From: Owenia fusiformis
Lineage: Eukaryota; Annelida; Polychaeta; Sabellida; Oweniidae
Assembly: GCA_903813345.2 (NCBI GenBank)
Contig: CAIIXF020000011.1
Span: 4,054,571-4,118,570, forward strand
Reading direction: 5' to 3'
Length of the DNA stretch: 64,000 nucleotides
Positions 24,401-36,369 of the stretch are shown piece by piece. Position 1 is the first letter of the stretch. Every line of letters starts with the position of its first letter. A program made the translations under genes and the position numbers. The notes below the pieces were generated by a model, which ran no database searches, was not told the DNA's origin, and worked only from the letters and a program-made list of their open reading frames with translations.

Positions 24401-26418
24401 TTCATTTTGGTCATCCAAATTCAGTGTCTTTAAAGTCCCTGGAACAATCCACTTTTCCTCTTAGGAAATAGAACATGTCTCAAAGCATATTCTAATTATG
24501 CATTCAACAATATAATTAAAGGTTGCATCTTTGGTAAAAATTAGGTCAACATTTTTAGTAAAAAGTATGTTGATTGGGCCATTCCCTTCAATATCACTTA
24601 GGTCTGATTAATCATTATATTTACTTTTCTTGAAGATAATGAATAGTTCTAAAAGATATACCCATGTTCATGGTCAGAAAATATTCATAATTCAAGTTAG
24701 AATTGTCTGAAGTTGTTTGCGATAATCTACATGCTCCTTTATAACATTATTATGTAAATACCTGTGTAAGTGGAACACTCTCCGTTCTGCGTTCCACTTA
24801 GAAGATGTTCCACTTACAGAGGTTTTGGGTTCACAGGGAACATACAAAATCAAATACAGGATTTATATGTATCATTGGAAATATGATTCTCCCTTCATTA
24901 CAGGGCAGGTATATACCATTAATTATCCATTTATTTAACTCAAAAAGGTATCTGACATTCTTAATCCTCCTCATTCTGCCAAAAATGTTTTCTGATATTC
25001 TTAATCCTCCTAATTGTGCCAGTCTCAGGTACAAGGATTAGGCAATTAAGTTTTAAAGACTTGTTCCTACTGTTAATAATTCAATGGTTTTTAAATGACA
25101 TTTTTAATCTTACTTATTAAGATTTGAAACAAACAGCAAGGGATATTAATTAGTGGTAGCATCACGTGTCCAGTTCTACAGGAGGTTAATCCAATTTTCT
25201 GAATGAAAATCTTATGAAATCTTAATTTGCTGATAATCAAATTAATTATTGGTTGCATCACATGTTGACCTCTACAGGAGGTTAATCCATTAAAATCCAT
25301 TAAAATCGTAATTTGCCAATTATCACAGTATTACCTGTTTTCATACCCAGATATCATTGAAGGAGATTAATTCTGTTTACATATATCAATATTGAAATCT
25401 ATGGATATTGACTATTCCACTTAGCAGGTTAATTTTTCAATATGGGGTGTTCACTGTTCAAGTTTGGAGGTGTTCCACTTACAGAGATTCAATTAACATT
25501 AAGTCAATGGGTTTTTAAAACGGGACTTTGGAAAGGCGTTCCACTTACAGAGGTGTTCCACTTAGCAGGTTCTACTGTACATTACTTGTGCATGATGACC
25601 ACCATAGTCTAGTTGCTCAAATAAGATCAATTGATGATTATAATGTTTAGACTTTATGTCAATATCCAGACTGTATGCCAACCTCTCTAGTATGTGATTT
25701 CACTAGATTTCATTATGATACATGTACTTAATTGAAAACTTACATATAAAATATCTTAAGTCCTATATTCTAGTAATAAATGAATTAGAATGTCACCTAA
25801 CATTTGATGATGGTATGAATTTATTGATTTGGTGTCTATCAATACATGTTTCTAACTTAATGCTGCAAAATGATAAAATTCACCACATCCACTTTCTTCA
25901 ATTTTCCAGGGGTAGGGCACTATAAAGTCATATAAAAATTACAAAATAGTACTTCATAACTAAAATAGATGTATTACAATACCACACATAGCTTAGAAAT
26001 GTTTTTAGAATACTACTATGAGCTGTTAAAGCTGTCATATTGTGCTTGAAGCTACAAATATAAAATTGGCAAGACAAAAATTGAGTATCTTTTTCCTGTT
26101 TTTTGTATTTTTCTGAGACCAATAAGGGTATCAACCCATTACTTTAGGATAGTATTCATATTTGTACTAGCAATGTATGGTGTACAACTCAGAACAATAG
26201 CTCATATATCCTTTGAGTTATGAACTAGTTTCATAGTACCCCCTAGAATATTTTCCTAGGGGGGTAAAAATGCCAAAATTTAGTGTCGTGACCACCCCGT
26301 TGAGCTGTCATCTTTTAATATCTTTATCAGCATGAAAAACTGATCTAGTAAAAATAGGTCTGTTGCTTTTTCTAAAAAATGCCTCAAAAACTTGAATTAT
26401 TTGAATTGGAACCTGTCT
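21441..26418. mobile_element. 5.0-kb element with terminal inverted repeats of about 520 bp
   Basis: The left end begins AGACAGGTTCCAATT and the right end closes AATTGGAACCTGTCT. Homology continues inward for more than 500 bp on both sides (21441-21978 and 25906-26418), including CAACGGGGTGGTCACGACAC, TACCCCCTAGG and GGGCACTATAAAGTC. AATAT stands directly outside both ends, giving a possible 5-bp target duplication; depending on where the element is taken to end, ATA is also possible. The interior has no recognisable transposase, so this is a large non-autonomous DNA transposon. Arm divergence suggests moderate age. Confidence 0.75.
24765..25575. mobile_element. nested element with repeated GTTCCACTTA motif
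   Basis: TGTGTAAGTGGAACAC near 24763 and GTTCCACTTAGCAGG near 25561 are inverted relative to one another. GTTCCACTTACAGAGG-type copies occur several times at both ends. A diverged internal duplication (25140-25285, CTACAGGAGGTTAATCCA twice) lies between. It appears to be an insertion inside the 5.0-kb element. Confidence 0.5.
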
Positions 26419-26972
26419 AATATAGAAATCCAATTAGTTGCATATTATTTATGTATTTAGTCTTTTTCAAGTACCCGTTTTTCCTTGTGTTTACTAAACC
26501 GCAAAACAAGTAGTTTGATTCAAACAATTGGATTCATTTATAAACACATTTCACAAAAATACATGGATCTAATTTGTAGCAAACATGTCGCGTTACTAAA
26601 GTCTAGTAAACCCAAATATATCCCCGAGCTCCTAATTTTCGGATCCTTCTAAAATAAACGCAAGGCAAAGAATATTGGCCATTACGCGGATTAGAGTTAA
26701 CGAGGCGTATAGTTTTTTTTTTCGTGAAGCCACTCGGTAAAATTACGATTTCTCTGCAACCTGATGTCCAATCAAGATCATTCAAGTATCTATGTGTTCC
26801 TGACACGTTTTGGCGTCAGGGAATATCAACGTCTACCCAAAGTGGGGTTTATATGTACTTTACTTGTTTACATGAACGTAAATCATTACATGAAATCTGC
26901 AGTATTCCGGGTTTTATCCATACTCGTTTCGCAGCAGTTAAGGCCACCTTAAAACTTTTATCTTTTAACTTT
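26419..26972. other. non-coding stretch
   Basis: No gene or clear repeat is seen. Confidence 0.35.
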
Positions 26973-27051
26973 GACTCTATAGCTCAGTTGGTTAGAGCGC
27001 TGTCAGCTGTCTTGTCGGTTCGGGTTCGACCCTTGAAAGTGGTACTTTTTT
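26973..27051 (+). pseudogene. tRNA-like sequence with A and B boxes and T-run
   Basis: TAGCTCAGTTGGTTAGAGCG is a canonical A-box/D-arm and GGGTTCGACCC a canonical B-box. A TTTTTTT pol III stop follows at 27045-27051. The T-stem pairs only with two G-U pairs, the acceptor ends do not pair, and no sound anticodon stem forms. It is more likely a tRNA pseudogene or SINE head than a working tRNA. Confidence 0.6.
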
Positions 27052-27109
27052 TCTTTAACACTGCATATGGATCGCTAATATATATATGAAATATTTGACC
27101 GGAACTGAC

Positions 27110-27440
27110 ACTTAGAACGAGTTGGCCGGGTGGCATCGTAGTAGGTCCATAAACCGGGGGGTCAGTGGATCGAAACTAAGGAGGGACGGGCGCGATTATG
27201 TATGGAAAGGTCTATAGTACCTTGTGGTTTGAGTCTTTTCCGAGGCCTAGCGAGTCACGGATGTGAACTGCCCGCTCTTGGCAGGGATCAGAGATTAGGA
27301 ACTCGACTTATTCCTCCCTTACTCATGCATATGATCTGTTCCGGAGCTTAGTACCATAGAGGGAGTCGGAACTCTTGTGTGGACGCAATGCTCCTCAGGC
27401 TACGTCATTGCGACAAACGTCGAGTGTGAGATTGCTTACC
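27110..27440 (+). repeat. GC-rich tRNA-derived SINE candidate
   Basis: GTTGGCCGGGTGGCATCGTAG resembles an A-box and TCAGTGGATCGAAAC a B-box at the right spacing. About 300 bp of unusually GC-rich sequence follows, ending in a T-rich stretch near 27460-27475. It stands out from its AT-rich surroundings. No target duplication was identified. Confidence 0.4.
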
Positions 27441-27690
27441 ACCCTCAATGACTGGGAAAACCTTTTGTTATTTTTTAGGTTAAAAACCCTCCGTTTTGTT
27501 ATATTATATAGTTTAAGATTCGGAAATTTCAGTTGAATGAAATGGGGTCGAATCTATACTGTGTACTGTATTACTGAAACGGATCCGTTTAAGTGACAGA
27601 ATGTCGGAACCTGAAAGCTGAAACTCATAAAACTCATAAAAACTTTTCGTGTTGTAGGCAGAATTCCCATCATCAGAATTGTACGTTAAG

Positions 27691-27738
27691 CATGGACGTA
27701 TATTAAGACTTATCATTAATTTATGATATACGTCCATG
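27691..27738. repeat. hairpin, 13-bp perfect arms
   Basis: CATGGACGTATAT and ATATACGTCCATG, separated by 22 bases. A separate 18-bp perfect palindrome, GACCGTAGGCCTACGGTC, lies at 27809-27826. Confidence 0.75.
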
Positions 27739-27916
27739 GTTTAAGAAAATCTACGAGATAAAGATAATTAAATGTAGTTACGTTATAGTGGTTGATAAGC
27801 ATATGTTAGACCGTAGGCCTACGGTCGCCGTAGAAAATGTGACTATCACTTAATTTTTCTTAAACGAATCCGTATTTAGAAAATTAGAGTTTCGACTTGT
27901 ACGTAAACTTGTACTT

Positions 27917-27932
27917 CTAAATAAAAATACAA
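27917..27932. repeat. target-site duplication, left copy
   Basis: CTAAATAAAAATACAA is repeated exactly at 29002-29017 on the far side of the LINE. Confidence 0.85.
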
Positions 27933-29001
27933 TAATCCATTGAAAGTTCTTAAGACCAAGATTCGAGCTAAACACCTAGAGAAGATGTATCTATCATTTA
28001 TTCTCCCAAACTTAGAGTATGGAAGTATATTATTTGAAAAATCTACCAAGTATAATATTATGAAACTAGACCAAGTTCATTATAGGGCAGCATTATTAGT
28101 AAGTGGCTGCATGCATGGAACATCTACTGTAAAGGTTTTGAAATGTCTAAATTGGAATACCCTGTCTGAGCGGAGAAAGGAGAAACGTTTACGTTTAATG
28201 TATGATGTTAGACAGAAATTGGTCCCAACTTATGTTCAAAAAATTGTTGATAGTTATCAAAATAAGCAACATAATATTAACTTGAGAAAATCAAGAGAAT
28301 ACACTATTCCAAAGTTAACTGCACGTTCACAAAAGTCACCAATAATAAATGCCATAAGAGAATGGGAAGCCATTCCAAATTATCTAAAAAGTGCACCATC
28401 AAGAGTCACTTTCAAAACCAATTTACGTAAATATTCAGGAACAATGAAGCATTTAACAACCACAAACCTGGATCTTACAAGAAAAGAAGAAATTTTACTG
28501 AATAGAACAAGATGTGATTTCATTTTTACTGGTCATCTTTTTCAACATAATTTTCAAGGTATTGACAGTCCCAAATGCATCTGTGGTTTTAAACAACAAA
28601 CTACAAAGCATCTAATCTTCAAATGCCCTCTGTTGAATGTTATACGAGAGAAACTTTGGGGGGAACTCAGGAACATGCCAGAAATGAACATTTTCTTTAC
28701 AGGATGCTCTATAGAGCAAAAGCTGAATATCTTAATGTATGGCAGAGATGGAGTTAGCATAACATGCAATTCTTCAATATTGAAGCATTTTACATCCTTT
28801 TTGTGTGAATGCATTGATATAATTATATAGTTTTAACACATTCCTGCCATGCATACATATATGTTGGTAGTCATTTTGTTGCTATTTTGTAAATTTGAAT
28901 AAACTTTGTATTAACAGGGCCAATAATGCTGATTTCAGCCTCGGCCCTGTCATTTGTAGATAATTTTGTAAAGTAAAATAAAGAAACCATAAAAACTAAA
29001 A
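27933..29001 (+). mobile_element. 5'-truncated non-LTR retrotransposon (LINE, CR1/Jockey-like)
   Basis: It contains the C-terminal part of a LINE reverse-transcriptase protein, open from the truncation point to a stop at 28830, then a 3'UTR with hairpin CAGGGCC...GGCCCTG (28916-28951) and an A-rich end. A perfect 16-bp duplication flanks it. The exact flanks and the uninterrupted frame show a young insertion. Confidence 0.85.
27940..28830 (+). CDS. LINE ORF2 C-terminal fragment
   Basis: This is a fragment of a non-LTR reverse transcriptase past the catalytic palm. LEKMYLSFILPNLEYGS and the segment around HYRAALLVSG...VLKCLNWNTLSERRKEKRL match the thumb region common to Jockey/CR1-type LINEs. 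The C-terminal CICG...KHLIFKCPLL is the Cys/His motif many of these proteins end with. The endonuclease and catalytic palm are absent because the copy is 5'-truncated. The first in-frame codon at 27940 is TTG, so no true start is claimed. Confidence 0.8.
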   Translation: MKVLKTKIRAKHLEKMYLSFILPNLEYGSILFEKSTKYNIMKLDQVHYRAALLVSGCMHGTSTVKVLKCLNWNTLSERRKEKRLRLMYDVRQKLVPTYVQKIVDSYQNKQHNINLRKSREYTIPKLTARSQKSPIINAIREWEAIPNYLKSAPSRVTFKTNLRKYSGTMKHLTTTNLDLTRKEEILLNRTRCDFIFTGHLFQHNFQGIDSPKCICGFKQQTTKHLIFKCPLLNVIREKLWGELRNMPEMNIFFTGCSIEQKLNILMYGRDGVSITCNSSILKHFTSFLCECIDIII

Positions 29002-29017
29002 CTAAATAAAAATACAA
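29002..29017. repeat. target-site duplication, right copy
   Basis: Identical to 27917-27932. Confidence 0.85.
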
Positions 29018-29380
29018 GGTGTTGCATAACGAAGGCTGTTTGTAAAAAATCTCAAAATGTCGGATGTAATATAACGTTCAAATGTAAACCATTTGTAACT
29101 TTTATACTGTATATATATATATATATTATATTATTATAAATTATCATCACATGACTGACCTATACATTGACCTATCTCATCTGAAACGGACTTTGGAGAT
29201 GAACATATGAAACACCCTGTACAAATACTGGAGAGGATTTATTATGCTCCGTAATCGCTAGCACAGATTGGCTTGATAAGTGAATCAAAATGGTAGTTTA
29301 AGTTTTTGATTGGATACTTTACCATAGCTTATCAATTTTGAAAAGATCACGGTTCATTGGTCGACGTCGACATCATTGTT

Positions 29381-32039
29381 CACGGTGTTATAGCATGACG
29401 GTTACGTCAAGGCGATTTGCAAAATTTTGCGGTAACGATAACAAAAAATGGCGGATGGGAAAGACAGCATGTCCACGGTGTTATAGCATGACGGTTACGT
29501 CAAGGCGATTTGCAAAAGTTTGCGGTAACGATAACAAAAAATGGCGGATGGGAAAGACAGCATGTTCTCTTTCTCGCCTGTAGACAAAATTCACAGATAT
29601 GATTTCTTTTTCAACTAGTTCCATTCGGTGACGGATATATGTATGGTTATAAAGACAGGGTCAAATGTGTCAGGTGGTTTACTAGAAGCAGAATATAAGC
29701 TGTAAACTTACCGACTGAGATACTAGTTTCCAAGTTCATAATTTTTAGTCGATTCTCGTGTTTTCTCTGTATATGTGCTTCAGAGGCACTCAAACTATCA
29801 ACTGTAAGTAATCTGTGTATAAACAAGCCATGAAATGACAAATCCAGAACAGGAACGTGGTGTATATTGTAAATAATAAGGTTTCAAACGCAATGTCGTT
29901 AGACAACTACGTATGAATTCTATGGACGGTAACGTTTTGTATTAGTCGGTACATTAGATATTAAGCGGACGGTTACGTGAAGAGGTATTGGAATGTTCGT
30001 GTATTCAAAGGGCATGTCCAATAATCAATTAGAGTCATATGCAATCGAACGCCTTACAATTCTTCCTCGACGTTACTGCTGGCTATCATCAAGTTTCCCA
30101 TGGTTGTTTCTTCTTTGACCTTACCGCTGGATATAAGCAGATTTTAGGAAGATAATGATAACGATTTTTCTCAATCATTCAGTAGTTCGACCAAGTCTTG
30201 ATGGTTTTTATAAGCTACTGAGCTATATCTAACTACGAGAAATACAATTTTCAGCTGTTGTCCGAATTAGTCAAGGAAGAGAAATAGGCCCTCCTTTAAT
30301 TTTTAATGTCCACCGCTGAATAAAAGTCCATATCTCAAAACGTATTGAGACCCATTTTGTGAAAAACTAGCATCATTTAAGCATTTGATATTCTAATATA
30401 AAAATGATTCCTTAATCTTATTAATACCTGAGAAACAATACAAAACGTCGATGCACTGATTACATATTTTTTGGTATTGCTAAGAAAAATAATTAACCCT
30501 TTCCCGACGTGTATATAAGAGGAAAATATTGGCCCTGGTGACGGATAAGTAAGAGCGGTTTTTATACTGAATAGAACTGGAGATATTGTCATGTCATTGA
30601 TGTATATGAATAAAAATAATGGTGCCAAAAGGAGACTATCGTCCTGAAAGGTATTTAATGGCAGGCATAATTCAGCCTAAAAGCCGGAAGTATATTAAAC
30701 GTTTTTAATAAAAATTATTAGGGAACATATGTAGGTATGTTAAAGTTAGGTCAAATATCGCTGCGCTATAATGTGCTACCGTCTCCTTTATTAGACGTCC
30801 TAGAAATTTCATACCATGGACTAAATGGCCCATTCATCAAATAATCCAATATCCAATAAAATGGCCGCGATGGAACAGAAAACTAAGATTGGTGCATTAT
30901 TTTCTACTACTGTGTATAAATGAAAGGATGAACGATATATGTAAGCGTTGCATTCGGTGATGCATTCAGTAAGGTATATTTTGAACATAGTCTTTGCAAA
31001 TTGATGCCAATGGATAACATGAAATAAGCGAAAAACTGTCGAGTTTGAAATTCAAACTACATAAAATTTAATAATTTGTTTATTTTTGTCGTTAGGGCAT
31101 GGTCTACATTGCTTAACAACCTTGGGGTATATAGATGTAACCTACATACGATCATACAACGCCAATTGAGCACTGGGAACCACCTAAGAAGATCTACTCA
31201 AGCCATAATAATGAATTTTGAATTTGCGGTAACGTAAAAATTGATGGACGGCTACGCGAACCTCATTCAAATATGAAACCCAGATTCATTATTGTTATTA
31301 ATTTTGTCATCTCCATCAGTACTTGATGCTCAATCTTCTTTTACTTCTTTATTGCTATCTTTTTCACTTTCATTGGTTATATAAATAAAGCAAGCCAAAG
31401 TTTTTTCCTTGCCCTATAGGGGCTCAAACAAGAACGTCTCTTGCGAGTCCTGAAAACAAATATAGGAAATTCAATATTCCATTTCTTACCCATTATAACA
31501 ATAACACGGAAAGTGGCAATCAGATCTAGGAACCTTGACTTCAGAGGTGTACGTAACCGTCCACTAAATATCTAATTTACAACTAATACGATACGTTACC
31601 GTCCATAGAATTCATACGTAGTCGTCTAACGACACTGCGCTTGAAACCTTATTATTTACAATATACACCACGTTCCTGTTCTGGATTTGTCATTTAATGG
31701 CTTGTTGATACACAGTTTACTTACTGTTAACATTTTGAGTGGCTCTGAGGCACATGTACTGAGAAAGCACGAGAATGGACTAACAATTATGAACTTGGAT
31801 ATCTATGCCGGTAGGTTTTTTACAGCTTATGTTCTACTTCTTCTAGACCACATGGCAGATCTGACCCAGTCTTTATAACCATCCATATATGCGCCACCGA
31901 GTGGAACTAGTTTAAAAGGAAATCGTATCTGTGAATCTTGCCTACAGGCGAGAAAGAGGACATTCTGTCATCCTCATCCGCCATTTTTTGTTATCGTTAC
32001 CGCAAAATCACGACGTAACCGTCATGCTATAACAGCGTG
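29381..32039. mobile_element. 2.7-kb element with long terminal inverted repeats, CACGGTG end
   Basis: The left end is CACGGTGTTATAGCATGACG and the right end is its inverted partner, GTCATGCTATAACAGCGTG. Inverted homology extends inward about 500-600 bp (TTTTGCGGTAACGATAAC; AATACACCACGTTCC...; TACGTAGT...). ACGGTTACGT and ACGGTAACGT motifs recur near both ends, like subterminal transposase-binding repeats. The left end carries a 93-bp tandem duplication of the terminus (29381 and 29474). The interior of about 1.5 kb has no recognisable protein. No convincing target duplication was seen. Confidence 0.7.
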
Positions 32040-32149
32040 ATATATGGAAAGGGGCGTCCCTCAACACCCCGGACTAGTAAATGTGGCATGCCAAAGTCCA
32101 GTTCAGTTCTACATATGCTAGGTTTTGCAGCTATTGCAATCACTCACTT

Positions 32150-32640
32150 TTCCGTCTGTCTGTCAAGAATAGTAGCACGTTTTAAAACCTTTGTTAATGA
32201 GATTCCCGTTTTAAGTTATTTCTGGAAACTCCCCTATGCCACTTGATTCAGAAGCTCGCCTCTTTTCAAAATGGCTGCCATTTTTTGTCTCGCAAAATTC
32301 ACTTTTAGACTATTTGGTAGCTTTATAAATAATTTCAGGTGTCCTCCATTGTAAAACACATGTCAATGTAAAGTGTACTTGTCGGAAATAATTTTGTCAC
32401 AAAAAGTCGCCAAAACATTAAATCAGTTTTTTTTATTTCAGCTATTTTAGTTAACATTGATTTGTCCATCTTTCTCTCAGTTAGTCCACAAAAGTGGTAC
32501 GTTTTAAAACCTCTGTCGATTGCATTCCTGTTTGAAGTTATTTCTGTTCAACATCAATACTGAAAGCTCCCCTATGACTCTTGGTTCAAAAGCTCGCCTA
32601 TTTTCAAAATGGCCGACATTTTTGTCTCACAAAAGATTTG
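32150..32640. repeat. diverged tandem duplication, period about 320 bp
   Basis: GTACGTTTTAAAACCTCTGT near 32497 and GCACGTTTTAAAACCTTTGT near 32176 begin related segments. Both continue through CTCCCCTATG, AGCTCGCCT, TTTTCAAAATGGC and TTTTTGTCTC. Confidence 0.65.
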
Positions 32641-33654
32641 GATCTTTGAACCGTTCTTTGAACATTGGTCTTTCATATTGTTTACAGTCAGAAACTAATC
32701 GCAAAAAATTATCAACTGTCAAAAATCGGTTGCACCAACTTCCCTCACTCTTTACACTGTGCAAAAAGCCAAATATAGTAGGGTATAAATGGCAAACTAT
32801 TTGTGAATATAGTTCAGTATGTCCTCACTATATTGTATTCGGTATGGGAAACAAACTATTCTTGCCTCAGAAGCGGAACATTTAGTATTGGTGGTATATA
32901 CTCTACGATACTAAATATCGTTTGAACTATTCTCCGATTATTCTTAAGAGCCAGGAATAGTAGGATATAAGTACATAGAAAAGATGAGTATAGTCTGTAT
33001 TACGTAATCCAAAAACAAACTATACGCCTTTTATACACGAGGCTATATATTCTTTGATGTGCCTTAATTTGCTTGGAGTTAATCCTATTTTATTTTTCAA
33101 TTAAGCGCTAATGTAAACAAATAAAATCATGCATTTCACTTAAGAAAGCTAAATCAAACTTAATGTCTGAGATCTCATTTAAAATTTTATGATGTTGAAG
33201 TATATGCTTTTAAATGAACTTTAAATGCATTTTAAAAATGTAAGTCAATACAAAAAGTGGAATGAAAAATTTGGCTATATTTCAAATACAAATCGATAAA
33301 TTATTTATTCTCCGTTTTGAGTAAAATAAGCGCATATTAATTTGAAGTTTGTTTTTAGTCTTACCAAAAATCAGCAGCAATTTCGGTGTAGTTAAAATTA
33401 AAATGAGGTAAAGCGTATCGTGATATCTTTGTTCTTTGTCAGTTTTAAATTGAGACAATCCTGACTTTCCTATGACAAATTAGACCCCTAGTAAGGGAGG
33501 AGGTTCGAAGGTTTAGAGTGAAGCTATCTGGAGGAAAATTAATTGTTGTATAATTATGTGGCAGAAGTTGATGATGATGATGCATTTTTAAATTTTAAAA
33601 AGAAAACAATATTCAAATGTATGAAATACAATAAGCAATCGGTATAAAATCCCC

Positions 33655-36340
33655 GGAATTAACCTTTCAATGGAAGGATGTACTTTGAACATCATAAATA
33701 ATGCGCCAAATTGAACTTTTTAAAATACTGATGTATTTGAACATGGACCTATATCCGAGGATATAGGTCCATGATTTGAATCACATCACATACTATATCC
33801 CAAATTGAAACATACTCATGAGCCAAGTTTAACCTTTCATTGTAAGGATGTACTTTGAACATCATAAATAATGCACCTAATTGAACTATACTAATGCGCC
33901 AAATTGAACTTTTTAATATACTGATGAACTTACAGCACATCACATACTATGTCCCAAATTGAAACATACTCATGAGCCAAGTTTAACCTTTCAATGTAAG
34001 GATGTACTTTGAACATTATAAATAACACGCCAAATTGAACTATGATAATGCGCCAAATTGAACTTTTTAATATACTGATGAACTTGGAGCACATCACATA
34101 CTATGTCCCATTGAAACATACTCATGAGCCAAGTTTAACCTTTCAATGTAAGGATGTACTTTGAACATCATAAATAACGCGCCAAATTGAACTATGATAA
34201 TGCGCCAAATTGAACTTTTTAATATACTGATGAACTTGGAGCACATCACATACTATGTCCCATTGAAACATACTCATGAGCCAAGTTTAACCTTTCACTG
34301 TAAGGATGTACTTTGAACATCATAAATAACGCGCCAAATTGAACTATGATAATGCGCCAAATTGAACTTTTTAATATACTGATGAACTTACAGCACATCA
34401 CATACTATGTCCCAAATTGAAACATACTCATGAGCCAAGTTTAACCTTTCAATGTAAGGATGTACTTTGAACATCATAAATAACGCGCCAAATTGAACTA
34501 TGATAATGCGCCAAATTGAACTTTTTAATATACTGATGAACTTGGAGCACATCACTTACTATGTCCCATTGAAACATACTCATGAGCCAAGTGTAACCTT
34601 TCAATGTAAGTATGTGCTTTGAACATCATAAATAACGCGCCAAATTGAACTTTTTAATATACTGATGAACTTGGAGCACATCACATACTATGTCCCATTG
34701 AAACATACTCATGAGCCAAGTTTAACCTTTCAATGTAAGGATGTACTTTGAACATCATGAATAACGCGTCAAATGGAACTATGATAATACGCCAAATTGA
34801 ACTTTTTAATATACTGACGAACTTAGAGCATATAACATACTATGTCCCAAATTGAAACAAACTCATGAGCCAAGTTTAATCTTTCAATATGATGATGTAT
34901 TTTGAACATCATAAATAATGCGCCAAATTGATGTACTAATGCGCCAAATTGAACATTTTAATATACTGATGTACTTGAAGTACATCACATACTATATCTC
35001 AAATTCAAACATATTCATGAGCCAAGTTTCACCTTTCATTGTAAGGATGTACTTTGAACATCATAAATAATGCGCCAAATTGAACTATACTAATGCGCCA
35101 AATTGAACTTTTTAATATACTGATGAACTTTGAGCACATCACATACTATGTCCCATTGAAACATACTCATGAGCTAAGTTTAACCTTTCAATGTAAGGAT
35201 GTACTTTGAACATCATAAATAACGCGCCAAATTGAACTATGATAATGCGCCAAATTAAACTTTTTATTATACTGATGAACTTGGAGCACATCACATTCTA
35301 TGTCCCATTGAAACATACTCATGAGCCAAGTTTAACCTTTCAATGTAAGGATGTACTTTGAACATCATAAATAACGCGCCAAATTGAACTTTTTAATATA
35401 CTAAGTTTAACCTTTCAATGTAAGGATGTACTTTGAACATCATAAATAAAGCGCCAAATTGAACAATGATAATGCGCCAAATTGAACTTTTTAATATACT
35501 GATGAAGTTAGAGCACATCACATACTATGTCCCGTTGAAACATACTCATGAGCCAAGTTTAACCTTTCAATGTAAGGATGTACTTTGAACATCATAAATA
35601 ACGCGCCAAATTGAACTATGATAATGCGTCAAATTGAACTTTTTATTATACTGATGAACTTGGAGCACATCACATTCTATGTCCCATTGAAACATACTCA
35701 TGAGCCAAGTTTAACCTTTCAATGTAAGGATGTACTTTGAACATCATAAATAACGCGCCAAATTGAACTATGATAATGCGCCAAATTGAACTTTTTAATA
35801 TACTGACGAACTTAGAGCATATGACATACTATGTCTTAAATTGAAACATACTCACGAGCCAAGTTTAACCTTTCAATATAATGATGTATTTTGAACATCA
35901 TAAATAACGCGCCAAATTGAACTATACCAATGCGTGCGCCAAATTGAACTTTTTAATATACTGATGAACTTAGAGCATGTCAAAGACTATTTCCAAATTG
36001 AAACATAATCATAAGCCACGTTTAACCTTTCAATACAAGGATGACCTTTGAACATAATAAAAAGCGCGCCAAATTGGTCTATACTAACGCGCCAAATTGA
36101 ACTTTTTAAAATACTGATGTATTTGGAGCACATGACATACTATGCACCAAATTGAAACATACTCATGAGCCAAGTTTAATCTTTCACTGTAAGGATGTAC
36201 TTTGAACATCATATATAATGCGCCAAATTGAACTATACTAATGCGCCAAATTGAACTTTTTAATATATTGATGTACCTGGAGCACATCACATACTATGAT
36301 TCAAATTGAAACATACTTATGAGCCTAGTTTAACCTTTCA
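33655..36340 (+). repeat. satellite array, 152-bp unit, about 17 copies
   Basis: The unit carries TTTAACCTTTCAATGTAAGG, then TGTACTTTGAACATCATAAA, then CGCGCCAAATTGAACTATGA, then TGCGCCAAATTGAACTTTTT, then GAACTTGGAGCACATCACAT, then CATTGAAACATACTCATGAG. Period measured between GAACTTGGAGC copies at 34081, 34233 and 34385 is 152 bp. GCGCCAAATTGAAC occurs twice per unit. Central copies are near identical; edge copies are diverged or shortened. Confidence 0.9.
33742..33773. repeat. perfect 32-nt inverted repeat in the first satellite unit
   Basis: The arms are CATGGACCTATATCC and GGATATAGGTCCATG around a GA spacer. It is present only in this edge unit of the array. Confidence 0.85.
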
Positions 36341-36369
36341 CTGTTTCTTTCAACATTTGGGTAATAACT

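Noticed and set aside
26973-27051. Functional tRNA gene
   Set aside because: A and B boxes are good but acceptor and anticodon stems do not pair.
33655-36340. CRISPR-like array
   Set aside because: There is no repeat-spacer alternation; whole 152-bp units repeat in tandem, and the genome is animal.
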